Shown here: in pieces, positions 1 through 8,110 of the stretch
Layout of the letters: the number at the start of each line of letters is the position of its first letter
Numbering within the stretch: position 1 is the first letter of the stretch
DNA from: Cyclostephanos tholiformis
Lineage: Eukaryota; Bacillariophyta; Thalassiosirophyceae; Thalassiosirales; Thalassiosiraceae
Length of the DNA: 14,706 nt
Reading direction: 5' to 3'
Assembly (NCBI GenBank): GCA_036939975.1
Contig: JALLPB010000562.1
Span: forward strand, 1-14,706
Notes under the pieces: model-generated
What the model was told of the DNA's origin: nothing
Seen by the model: only the letters and a program-made list of their open reading frames with translations
The model's database searches: none
Made by a program: the position numbers and the translations under genes

Positions 1-161
1 GAGGAATTCCTGACCATCGTACACCGCGGTAGTCTGCACTTTCGGCTACCTGCGAGGTAGTAGTAGCCACCGCAAGCAACGCTCCCGCCATTTTCATCGG
101 TGGCGCCGCCGACGGACGTGCGCCTGGTGTGTAAGGGCTCCACCATCCATCCAGGCATGTG

Positions 162-180
162 CATAATAATAATTATTATG
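162..180. repeat. 19-nt perfect palindrome, A/T-rich
   Basis: Two 9-nt arms (cataataat and attattatg) are exact reverse complements around a single central A. The site lies about 100 bp upstream of the first gene. It could form a small cruciform or be a dyad protein site, but short A/T palindromes also arise by chance. I see no gene in bases 1-280. Confidence 0.6.
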
Positions 181-280
181 TCCAGGCTCTCCCTCTCCCT
201 AGCCTGCGGCGAGAACAAACCTCTAACCCCTACCTCCACCACCACCTCCTCCCAATCTAGATACATTCGAACGAAAATCC

Positions 281-878
281 ATGGAAGAACCTCCGAAAAT
301 CGATCGCATCATTTCCTCGCATGGATTATCCCTCGCCGACACCGCATCGCTGTTGAAATCGTTCCTGCTCAACATCGATCGATACCACGGCCATCGTCAT
401 CGCGACGACGGAGGACGCGATTACGACATTTCATCGTCATACGGAAAATTTCGTCCCGATGACGACAGGTCAACGGCAACGGTCCGCGCGAACGATGCCG
501 ACGGGGGGGGGGGGGGACGGAATAACGACTGCGGCGCGCGCGGGAGGAGCTGGCAGGAACGGGAGGAGGAGGCGCTCATCGCCCAGATGGATACGCTCGC
601 GGCGGACAATTCCGCCACGGGCGTGTCCGACGACGTTTTGGAACGACTTGGCATGATCACTAGGTCCATATGCGCCGAGGTGGAGGGAAGGCCATTGAGC
701 GCGAGTGGCGTGATGATGACCGTCGCATCGGGGAGGGATGATGGCGCAGACGATGCGATACGCGAGATTAGGAACGTGGAAGATCAGAGTAACGATATCG
801 GGGATGACGATTCTCTTCCACTCGGATCGAATGAGACGGGAGACTCGGCACGACGGGAAGAGCGCCGAAAGCGGCGGC

Positions 879-919
<41 letters not shown>

Positions 920-1090
920 CCACAACCACGGGAAGAAAACTTGGCAGATAAAACCACGAAGGATCGGAAGAAGGAAAAGAAGGCGAAGAAGGCGGCCAAG
1001 AAGGCAAAGAAGGACGCAAAGCGTAAGGCGAAGGAATTGGAGAATGTCCACGAAAAGGTTGACTCGAAACGGATGAAGGTGGAAACTTGA
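281..1090 (+). CDS. Unknown lysine-rich, probably nuclear protein with polyglutamine tract
   Basis: I do not recognise this 269-residue protein. The start is an ATG in the CCATGG context shared by several genes here. Residues 1-30 look helical and amphipathic. A glycine run at about 74-78 is encoded inside a 14-base G homopolymer, so the frame around it depends on the exact base count. Residues 90-140 hold a second possibly folded segment. Residues 200-213 are 14 glutamines, all CAA. Residues about 222-262 are dominated by KKAKK/KKAAKK-type repeats, a strong nuclear or nucleolar localisation signal. Low-complexity acidic and basic stretches make most of the chain look disordered. The gene is convergent with the RRP6-like gene, with 245 bases between stops. 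A nucleolar or RNA-related role is only an inference from composition. Confidence 0.7.
503..516. repeat. G14 homopolymer inside coding sequence
   Basis: Fourteen consecutive G bases lie in the first gene and encode glycines at residues about 74-78. Such tracts slip in replication and are often miscounted in sequencing, so a change of one base would shift the frame of everything downstream. The long open frame after it supports the present count. Confidence 0.9.
878..919 (+). repeat. (CAA)14 trinucleotide repeat encoding Gln14
   Basis: Fourteen uninterrupted CAA codons encode residues 200-213 of the first gene. Absence of CAG interruptions suggests recent or ongoing expansion by slippage and likely length polymorphism between strains. 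Confidence 0.95.
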
Positions 1091-1335
1091 ACCGAGTGAA
1101 ATAACGATATCGCAGAAAACGAAACTGAATTTTACTGTTGGAGTGTCGTAATGAGAGATCAGTTGACTTTTCTGCTAATACACTTACGGCTGACACATGG
1201 TTTGGCATGTTGTCATGTAACTGAGAACAGAAGAGTAAACAGCTCGTGCATCGTAAGTACAACGTCTCTAAATGAAGAAACTTGCGTAATAATAATAACG
1301 TCAGATTTAAGGTTGAGATGTGTTAAATAATGTTA

Positions 1336-4300
1336 TCATCGCTTCTTTTTCCTCTTGTGGGACTTGCCCCTGGCCTCGCTGCCATGCAGCATGGACGCCG
1401 CGCTCATCGCGGCGCCAGCGAAGAATGGATTTTTCGATGGCGGAGCGTTCGGATCGAATGCTCCAACGCCCGCGCCTATGCTAGTGTAGTAGTCGAACTT
1501 TCCTCCGCTGCTCCCGCCACCGCCTCCTCCTTTCCCCCCGGGACCACCGCCGGCAGTGTTGGGCTTCTTCTGCTGGTGTCCATGATGCCTGCCTTCCTTC
1601 TCTGGAGGCTGCGGACAGCCAGGGACAACTGCCAGCGATTCCGCGTCCTTCCTATCCTTCACCCAACCCATTTTGATCATCAATTTGATATCGCCTTCCT
1701 TACCCGGTGGGGTCCTCTGACGCTTCCCGCCACCGGCGAGACCGCCCCGAGATGCGATAATCGCCTCGGCCACCTCAACATCGTCCTCCTCGAAGGCTTG
1801 GACTTCATCGGTGCCGTGCTCCGGAAATTGCAGGAGTTTCGAGATGGATTTCTCCTTCCCCGTGCGTCGCGTCGCGTTGCTGAGATTGTATATCTCGCGC
1901 ATGCTCCTGGGGATGACCATTTCGTCTTCCTCCGGAATATCGTCCACCGACGCGTCGTCGTTGTTGGCGGGCTCTTTGTCGCCCACCGAATCGCCATCGT
2001 CCTCTTCTCTATCAAAAAAGACGTCCTCCGCTTGCGGTATGGGACGGATCAAATCAATCAAGCTGAAACCGCGTCCAAATTTAGCCTCCGTGCCAAGCTC
2101 GTTCAGTTTGGTAAGTTCTTTCCGGACGAAGTTGGCGCTACGCTTTGCCACCTTAATTTCCTCGTCGATTGACGCACATCCACCGGCAGCACGGGCAGTA
2201 CCTAGACCGTCTGTGGAGGCTCCTCGACTCGATGGTTTATTCGTCCCGCCGACTTTTTCCACAACGACGGTAGAATCGACCTCCAAAGATGGTGGGGACA
2301 GCTCGATGCTGTGCGACGAATAAAGCGTCGAGGAATATCCCTCATTCGCTGCATCGACATCTAAAATATTACGTCCCTCCTCGTCATCGTCCGACTCCGA
2401 CATCCATCCTGCTTGTTGGAAGAGCGCATCCCTTCCGAGGATCGGACTTAACATCTCTCTACTGCGACTGGGAGTGGGAGTGGGAGTGGGAACCGACGCA
2501 GTCGGCTTACTCACGACTGTTGCTTCTCTCTTGGACGTCAAGTCGTTCACCCTCTCCTTTGTCCCACCTTCGAGAGTAGGCGATGACGATGCAGTCGATA
2601 CCCTGATGACATCCAATATCTCCTGACTCCTACGCATCACCAACGGCGGGAGCGGATTTACCAGCCTCTGCAACGCCTCCACCGTCGCCGGTCGGTTGCT
2701 CGCGATGCGCAGGAGCGCCGCATTCGGACAGACGTACTGCACAGACTCGTCCTCAAGCCGCGCTGTAACGTCCCGCCAGTCGTACAGCGACCTCAACGCG
2801 GCCTCATGCTGGGGAGATAGCTCGGACGCAACCTTGCTCCTTGCGCCGCGACGGCGGCTGCCGTTCCTATTCCCGTCCATGATGGTCAAGTACCCCATTG
2901 GACGAAACGCCTCCTTATCATACCGTATCAGACACACACGCTTGCTCATGTCCAATACAGACGCTATCGAAACGTCGCAATCCGCCGTCGTCGACGAACA
3001 ACGTACGAGCTCCAACCTTAGCTGATCGTACACGTCCAAAAGGTACCGCGTATCCGAGACGGCGTAGCTCCTCATGTCATCTGGTAGTGGCCTCCTCCTC
3101 CAATCGCTAAGCTGATGGGATTTGTCCGAGTCGAAGCCGACGTATTTCCGCAGAAGATAAGCTAGACCCGCCGAGGGAAATTTCAGCGCCCGCGCGGCCC
3201 GTCCGGTATCGAAGAGATTGACGACGTAACAGCCGAAGTCGCGCTGTAGCCAAGGCACGTCGGAATCGGCGCCGTGCATCACCTTGACGACGTCCGGGTC
3301 GGCTAGTATCGGGCCGAGATATTGAGGTATCACGTGGCGGAGGGCGAGGGCGTCTATCAGGAAATCGTACCCCGTGGACGCGTTCGGTTGTCGCTCCGTC
3401 GTCGTCATCGTCGATGATGTCATAGTCGGCGAGGTAGACTGGCGACCTTCGCGATCACCGTCGTTGGGGGGTGACGACGACGGGCTACTGCTGGTAGCTG
3501 GCCGGCGTATGCTCAGCTGGATCAGGCATACGTATCCCGCGAACGTTCGATGGGAGTGCGCCTCCAGATCCAACGCGATCTCTCTCGAACCACCATCCCC
3601 CCCCTCGTCGTCGTGGCCGTATATCCGCGCAACGAGCCTCGCCAGGTCGTCCTCGGTGTTTATCCAAACCCCGTCGTTGTGCTCCCCGGCCCCCCCCCCC
3701 CCGCCTTGATTGCAATTATCATTATTATCACGCGCGATGTCCTCGGCATTTTTGTGCGCGACGTCGGACACGTCAAGCTGCCAATGTCTATACTCGAGCG
3801 ATTCGATCTCCTCCCGGTAGGGATGATCGACGTGATACGACGGCGCGATCATGTCCGCGGAGTGCCTCCGACGCGTTACGTCGTATCCCCCGTTGGCATC
3901 GTCCCCCCCCCCGCCCGAGGTAGACCCATCGCAACGATCCAACCCGTGATACTCCCTCCTGTACTTTCCATCCTCCACGGCTCTCCTCTTGACGTCGTCG
4001 TGCACGATGTACGGTACGAAGGGCGACGATCGATCGTTCTGTACCGGACGGGATACGAATCCCATATAAACGTCCTGCGGCCTCTCCATGTCGACGAGGG
4101 CCGATGTCATCCGAGAGTGCGATCCGCGGGCATTCATGCGCGCAATCCGCGACGCATCGGCCATCGCCGACAGCGCCGCCAGGGACGACGATGCGCCGCC
4201 GACTCCGTCGTCGTCCATACGGGAGGTGGAGGATGCGATGTAGGACGAGACCCGATCGTACAGGGCATCGCATGCATCCGCGCATCGCTCCCATAGCTCC

Positions 4301-4758
4301 GGGTCGTCGAATTCGTACTCGAATCTACCGCTATCATCGTCGTTTTCGTTCGAGATATCCCCGTCGGCGTCTTGGTGGCGGTCGTCGTCGTCGCCAGAAT
4401 AACGGGAGACCCCCCTCAGGGCGCGACAGAGCAGGGACGACAGGGAGGTCCTGGCATCGACGTTCAGCGCTGCGAATTCCGAAAGGGACATTCGGAAGGA
4501 GAATTCGTCGACTTCCTCATCGTCGTCCTCTGGATCTTCCCCGTCGTCGTCGCGGCCTCGTCGTCGTCGTTGTCCTCCACCTTCGTTCTTCTCCTTTTTC
4601 TTCTCGCGGGCGAGCGGCAAGGAGCCGACCGAACGAGCACCGAGGGCGAGAGAGGCAAGGAGACGTGGGAGGGAAGGAGGGTCGTCGTCGTACTCGATTT
4701 CGTCGTATTGATCGTCGTCGCGATCGCCGCCGGTGGAAGAGTCCGCGTCGGTTGCCAT
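1336..4758 (-). CDS. RRP6: RRP6/EXOSC10-like nuclear exosome 3'-5' exoribonuclease
   Basis: This 1140-residue protein matches the RRP6/EXOSC10 family of DEDD-Y RNases, the distributive nuclease of the nuclear exosome that trims and degrades rRNA, snoRNA and aberrant transcripts. Residues about 85-175 resemble the PMC2NT domain that binds RRP47/C1D. Residues about 226-330 hold the linker with SPFVPYIVHDD and HPYREEIESL. The exonuclease domain spans about 364-590: ExoI IALDLEAHSHRTFAGY (D397, E399), ExoII VMHGADSDVPWLQRDFG (D500) and ExoIII SYAVSDTRYLL (Y565, D569), so all five catalytic residues are present. An HRDC domain follows at about 647-720. The tail ends in a basic nuclear signal (SHKRKKKR). 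Length exceeds human (about 885) and yeast (about 733) because of acidic, Gly and Ser/Thr/Pro insertions, including one inside the nuclease domain. No intron is needed. The start is ATG in CCATGG context; a shared promoter with the divergent neighbour is likely. Confidence 0.95.
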   Translation of the reverse strand: MATDADSSTGGDRDDDQYDEIEYDDDPPSLPRLLASLALGARSVGSLPLAREKKKEKNEGGGQRRRRGRDDDGEDPEDDDEEVDEFSFRMSLSEFAALNVDARTSLSSLLCRALRGVSRYSGDDDDRHQDADGDISNENDDDSGRFEYEFDDPELWERCADACDALYDRVSSYIASSTSRMDDDGVGGASSSLAALSAMADASRIARMNARGSHSRMTSALVDMERPQDVYMGFVSRPVQNDRSSPFVPYIVHDDVKRRAVEDGKYRREYHGLDRCDGSTSGGGGDDANGGYDVTRRRHSADMIAPSYHVDHPYREEIESLEYRHWQLDVSDVAHKNAEDIARDNNDNCNQGGGGGAGEHNDGVWINTEDDLARLVARIYGHDDEGGDGGSREIALDLEAHSHRTFAGYVCLIQLSIRRPATSSSPSSSPPNDGDREGRQSTSPTMTSSTMTTTERQPNASTGYDFLIDALALRHVIPQYLGPILADPDVVKVMHGADSDVPWLQRDFGCYVVNLFDTGRAARALKFPSAGLAYLLRKYVGFDSDKSHQLSDWRRRPLPDDMRSYAVSDTRYLLDVYDQLRLELVRCSSTTADCDVSIASVLDMSKRVCLIRYDKEAFRPMGYLTIMDGNRNGSRRRGARSKVASELSPQHEAALRSLYDWRDVTARLEDESVQYVCPNAALLRIASNRPATVEALQRLVNPLPPLVMRRSQEILDVIRVSTASSSPTLEGGTKERVNDLTSKREATVVSKPTASVPTPTPTPSRSREMLSPILGRDALFQQAGWMSESDDDEEGRNILDVDAANEGYSSTLYSSHSIELSPPSLEVDSTVVVEKVGGTNKPSSRGASTDGLGTARAAGGCASIDEEIKVAKRSANFVRKELTKLNELGTEAKFGRGFSLIDLIRPIPQAEDVFFDREEDDGDSVGDKEPANNDDASVDDIPEEDEMVIPRSMREIYNLSNATRRTGKEKSISKLLQFPEHGTDEVQAFEEDDVEVAEAIIASRGGLAGGGKRQRTPPGKEGDIKLMIKMGWVKDRKDAESLAVVPGCPQPPEKEGRHHGHQQKKPNTAGGGPGGKGGGGGGSSGGKFDYYTSIGAGVGAFDPNAPPSKNPFFAGAAMSAASMLHGSEARGKSHKRKKKR
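2469..2491. repeat. (TGGGAG)~4 hexanucleotide microsatellite
   Basis: Nearly four tandem copies of TGGGAG on the plus strand encode the Pro-Thr repeat PTPTPTPS in the C-terminal tail of the RRP6-like protein, just after the HRDC domain. It lies in a linker-like, Ser/Thr/Pro-rich region where length change would be tolerated. Confidence 0.85.
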
Positions 4759-4916
4759 GGGTTACCGTACGAGGGACGACTTTTTTATCTATTTATGGTT
4801 TCGGGAGATAACGTGCCAAATCTCGTCTGTCTGTCCCCCAATCAAAAACTCCGAATTCTCTCGAAAATAAAATTGGGTCGCTCAGTAGTCTCTCTCTCAT
4901 AACACGTGACGAGTCC
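4759..4916. promoter_or_regulatory. Divergent promoter region between RRP6-like gene and membrane-protein gene
   Basis: This 158-bp spacer separates the start codons of two divergent genes and so must hold both 5' leaders and probably both core promoters. Visible elements are a CCAAT box (CCAATCA, 4838-4844), a reverse CCAAT box (ATTGG, 4872-4876), an A/T-rich stretch before it, and a CACGTG palindrome (4903-4908) followed by AC. CACGTG is the classic bHLH/bZIP core, but it sits only 8 bases before the ATG, so it may lie in the leader. Function is inferred from position and motif only. Confidence 0.5.
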
Positions 4917-6761
4917 ATGGCGAAATCTGCTGGCGCGTTCACCGGTGGCAAACTCAACCTCAAGGGAGACAAGAGAAAGCCAAAGAATAAGTCGAAGAAT
5001 ACCGAGCACGGAGAGTCTAGTGAAGACGATGAGGTGGCAATACCGTCCGCATCGTCGGCCCGACGGAACAAACGCATCGTACACGCACGTCATGGCGTCA
5101 TATCAGCGATGCCGCTCCTCGTCGTCGTCGTCGTCGTCGCCCTGCTTTCCCTCCTCCCCTCCACATCGTTCGCCCTCGAGACCACCTTCACGCCGAATCC
5201 GAACGATTCGATCGAGAATGGTGGGACCGGATCGGGTCCGCTACCCGCGAGCATGGCGCAGCGTCGTCAGCTCCTTCAGCTCGAGGCGGCGATAGTCAAT
5301 TCCGAGGATCCGTCGTCGACTTTGGAGCATGTCGCGAAACAGAACGGTATGTCGTCCCAGGACTTGATGGGCGTGCTTGATAGGAATCGACACGACCTTA
5401 AGGAGAGCGGACAGCTCGATGTCATGCTTGCGGAGGCGAATGCCGCCGCGCTGGGAGGACGGGGAGGGGGCGGGGGGCAGGGGGGGACGGCGAGCGTGTC
5501 GTTGCCGCGTCGAATCGTCGGCGTGATCCTGTCGATAATCGCTTCGCTCATAAGGACGGCATCCGTCCGAATATCGCGTCATCCAGGACGATCGACGGCG
5601 TTCGCCGCAATTCTGGCCATCGCGTGCCTGGCGGCGCACGATGCGCCAAGGAACGGCATCGTGATATCGTCGGGATCATTTCCACCATTCTCGCGCGGTC
5701 ATACAACCTTCCTCGAGCCGCCGATGGACTATTTAGTACAATATTGCGTCGATTCTCGAGAGAGAGGGTCGGGGTGGACGAGCAGCCTTCCAGAACCGAC
5801 GTCTAAAAAGGGCGCGAAGAAGCGGTCGTCGTCATCGTCGTCACGAACGACCGTCGGCGGGGTGGGGATGACTCGTTCCTTGGAGATCGACGGCGCGTCG
5901 TTATCTTGCGCGGAAGGGGAGGAAGGATCGACGGAAGTGGAAACCAGTCGATCCGGGATAGTGGAGGGCTTCGAGCTGATCACGACTGCGCGGGCCCTCG
6001 TCGTCGAATCCGACGGAAGTGGTGAAGACGAGGGCATCATCGACGAAAATGATGAGAGCAAGTTTCGACTTGAATGCATGCGTCAATCGACGAGGTCGAT
6101 TATCAAGGAAAGGAAGTTCTCTGAATTCATCCCGGGCGATTCGCTGCCGTTGAAATTTCGCTCGTTCCTCGTGGCATCAGAAGATGACCACGACAACGAT
6201 GCCGTTGATGAGGGCGCCGTGATGTCGATGAAGTTTCTTGGGAACTTTGGAAGGTATGGCGTTCAGCCATTACGCATATCGTACGAAACAGTCATTGACG
6301 CCGACGACGACGACGACGACACGGAGGCAGACGGTGAGCCAAAGATATGTTCCGTCGCCTTCCACACCCTCGCGGGCGGCCACTTTGACGGCGAATTGAG
6401 ATTCTCGATAGAGGAAAGGAAGGGCCTCGGCGCAGTGGTAAGCGTGACCCTTGCGATACCGAAGGGCGGTCGCGCTCCTTCAGTACGCCTCGCTGAGGCA
6501 ATGGTAACATCGTTCGCGACGTCCATCGCTCAATCGTCTCGGATAAGAACTAGACAGACTCTCGCCAGGAGGAGACAGAGCAGGGGCTACCGCGAGCGGG
6601 TGAGCGGGAGGGGATCATTGAAGAGGCACCTGAGATACGAACAGGAAAAGCTTCAGGAGGAGATGGCGGCTGAGAGGAAGAGGAAGTGGAAGAGGAACAA
6701 TCCCGATGCCGGTCATTATCGACCCAGCGGTCACAGGTTGAAGAGCCCTAACAATTGCTAG
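4917..6761 (+). CDS. Membrane or secreted protein with FAM32A-derived N-terminus and possible DUF1990-like C-terminal domain
   Basis: The ORF encodes 614 residues. Residues 2-44 duplicate the start of the FAM32A-like protein at 12475, so the N-terminus appears borrowed. A strong hydrophobic segment follows at 65-86 (MPLLVVVVVVALLSLL, then PSTSFA), which looks like a signal peptide or anchor; the STSFAL ending loosely resembles a diatom ASAFAP plastid motif. A second hydrophobic region is at about 199-240. Residues 440-545 contain FGRYGVQPLRISYE, VAFHTLAGGHFDGELRFSIE and a following strand-like segment, which remind me of DUF1990 (polyketide-cyclase-like fold, TLPGHPERGEERF core); this is tentative. 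The C-terminus (550-610) is Arg/Lys-rich. Translation could start at Met1 (ATG in CCATGG context) or at Met65 (5109), which would place the signal peptide at the true N-terminus and leave the FAM32A-like part untranslated. Ser6, Val6 and Asp6 runs come from triplet repeats. Function unknown. Confidence 0.75.
   Translation: MAKSAGAFTGGKLNLKGDKRKPKNKSKNTEHGESSEDDEVAIPSASSARRNKRIVHARHGVISAMPLLVVVVVVALLSLLPSTSFALETTFTPNPNDSIENGGTGSGPLPASMAQRRQLLQLEAAIVNSEDPSSTLEHVAKQNGMSSQDLMGVLDRNRHDLKESGQLDVMLAEANAAALGGRGGGGGQGGTASVSLPRRIVGVILSIIASLIRTASVRISRHPGRSTAFAAILAIACLAAHDAPRNGIVISSGSFPPFSRGHTTFLEPPMDYLVQYCVDSRERGSGWTSSLPEPTSKKGAKKRSSSSSSRTTVGGVGMTRSLEIDGASLSCAEGEEGSTEVETSRSGIVEGFELITTARALVVESDGSGEDEGIIDENDESKFRLECMRQSTRSIIKERKFSEFIPGDSLPLKFRSFLVASEDDHDNDAVDEGAVMSMKFLGNFGRYGVQPLRISYETVIDADDDDDDTEADGEPKICSVAFHTLAGGHFDGELRFSIEERKGLGAVVSVTLAIPKGGRAPSVRLAEAMVTSFATSIAQSSRIRTRQTLARRRQSRGYRERVSGRGSLKRHLRYEQEKLQEEMAAERKRKWKRNNPDAGHYRPSGHRLKSPNNC
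4921..5048 (+). repeat. Copy A of 128-bp duplicated FAM32A 5' coding segment
   Basis: This segment matches 12475-12602 in the same orientation with 120 of 128 bases identical and no gaps. The first 67 bases are identical and all eight differences lie in the rest. Homology starts within codon 2 of the membrane-protein ORF and stops at about residue 44. Base changes in this copy replace Lys, Lys, Pro, Gly, Arg, Lys and Ser of the FAM32A-like protein by Asn, Glu, Ser, Asp, Glu, Ile and Pro. Copy A is therefore less basic and probably the derived copy. Confidence 0.95.
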
Positions 6762-7151
6762 TCGCGATATTCTAACCCAATGGGTGTTAACTTAATGTGA
6801 ACTTACTCAATGCAATCTCTTGCATCATTTAGATACATAAAATGCTGAAATTCCTGCATGAAAGCAGAAATATTCATCCTACCCTCTTGATGGTGATCAC
6901 ACAAAGCAAGTTGGGCAGTGTTTCTCTCTCATGTTCAATGTAGGCTTCGCAGAGATTGGGAGTTTCCATATTAGAAAGGAATAGGATGCATGAAATATCA
7001 CAGAATGCTATGCAAAAACACCCTTCATTCATGAGCAAGGCTGGAGAGAGCAAAAAATCTGTCAGACAACTCAGACAACTCAGACATGTTGCACGCATGA
7101 TAAAGTTTAACCCCAATTGTGTGCTGTGAATTTTTTCATTTGTACTAATCC

Positions 7152-7172
7152 TACGTAGTGCCCTGCTACGTA
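7152..7172. repeat. Short inverted repeat (7-bp arms, 7-nt loop)
   Basis: TACGTAG and CTACGTA flank a 7-base loop in the A+T-richer region. It could be part of a decayed element end or a chance hairpin. No U run follows, so it does not look like a terminator. Confidence 0.4.
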
Positions 7173-7369
7173 CAATACATCCCCCCCTCTTGACGTGTAA
7201 TTGGCTCAAAAAATTGGCCAACCCTTTTGCCCCTAGCACTGCCTATGGGCCAGTGACTCCCAAACCAAGCATACCAGCATCATCCCAATTGGGCATTGCA
7301 TATGTCAAAAGCAAGTAATACAGTGTAATACACACATGAAAAAGTGTTAGACTTATAACTAGGCATGAT

Positions 7370-8110
7370 TTACATGGCTTCCTTGTTGTTATTACCCTGG
7401 TTTGTCTGGTCCTCCTCCTCAAACTCACCAGCTATGTTGTCATAAGTAACTGTAACTGCAGCATTGTGCGATTCTGTTCCATCGGCCTCCCTTAGCACCT
7501 TAAGAGACTGCCATTTGTCCTTGGAAAATACAAGGACAATGTAACCATGTTCCTCTTCTGAAGTGCTGCATACCTGCCCAGGAATGTCTCTGACATGTAA
7601 TCTCATCAATTCCTTCTCATCCTCTGTTGACCACCCCACTGGCGCAGGTGGTCCAGTGTTGCTGGCTCCATCGTGCCACCTTATCTGCCTTCTTCATCTT
7701 TGCCTTCAGAATGTCATATACCACAGTAGTCGAGCGCTTTCATCAAGATGTCTTTGTAGTTATTGGACTCAAAACAGGCTGTCTTCTCGACCAAAATTGC
7801 TATCCCCTTCTCCTGAAGCTGCGCCTTTGCCATCAGCATCTTTTTCAACTTCTCTTCCTCTTTGACCTCACCCTCTCTCACAGAAAGCAGTGCCTGAGCT
7901 TTATAATAATCATTGGAACAAACATGGCTGCCACCCATTATAAAAAATCTTCCCACGAGTATTAGCCTTGGCCAATAAATCAATGCACTCGCACCACATC
8001 TGCATTACCCACGAGTTCTTCCATGTTAAATGTGGCTTTGGTTTTGACCTAATCGACCATGTTCCAGAGTTGTGGTGTTGATGGCGGCGGTGGTGATGTC
8101 TAAGTGCCAC
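7370..8110 (-). pseudogene. Frameshifted remnant of a multicopy or mobile-element gene
   Basis: Reading the minus strand from about 8040 downward, three frames in turn give protein-like sequence. The first (8110-7910) contains LLAKANTRGKIFYNG. A one-base shift in a T run near 7945 leads to NDYYKAQALLSVREGEVKEEE and a Lys/Glu-rich helix ending ESNNYKDILMKALDYCG (7983-7714). A further shift near 7720 gives YDILKAKMKKADKVARW, and another near 7665 gives PAPVGWSTEDEKELMRLHV to the stop at 7370. The layout (charged coiled helix, SAP-like LKAK..KADKVARW segment, then proline and a W-T/S-DE motif) suggests the C-terminal part of a repeated diatom or transposon-encoded protein, but I cannot name the family. 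At least three frame breaks argue for a decayed copy. Confidence 0.4.

Noticed and set aside
470..1262. Long minus-strand frames opposite the first gene, with poly-Leu, poly-Cys or poly-Val runs
   Set aside because: They are mirror frames of the CAA and Lys-rich repeats and show no independent protein character.
3550..4296. 248-residue plus-strand ORF opposite RRP6
   Set aside because: It lies wholly inside the well-supported RRP6-like gene and is a by-product of its GC-rich codon pattern.
6874..7239. 121-residue minus-strand ORF in the A+T-rich region
   Set aside because: It begins at a non-ATG codon and resembles no family. Its Cys/Leu/Ser composition looks like chance translation.
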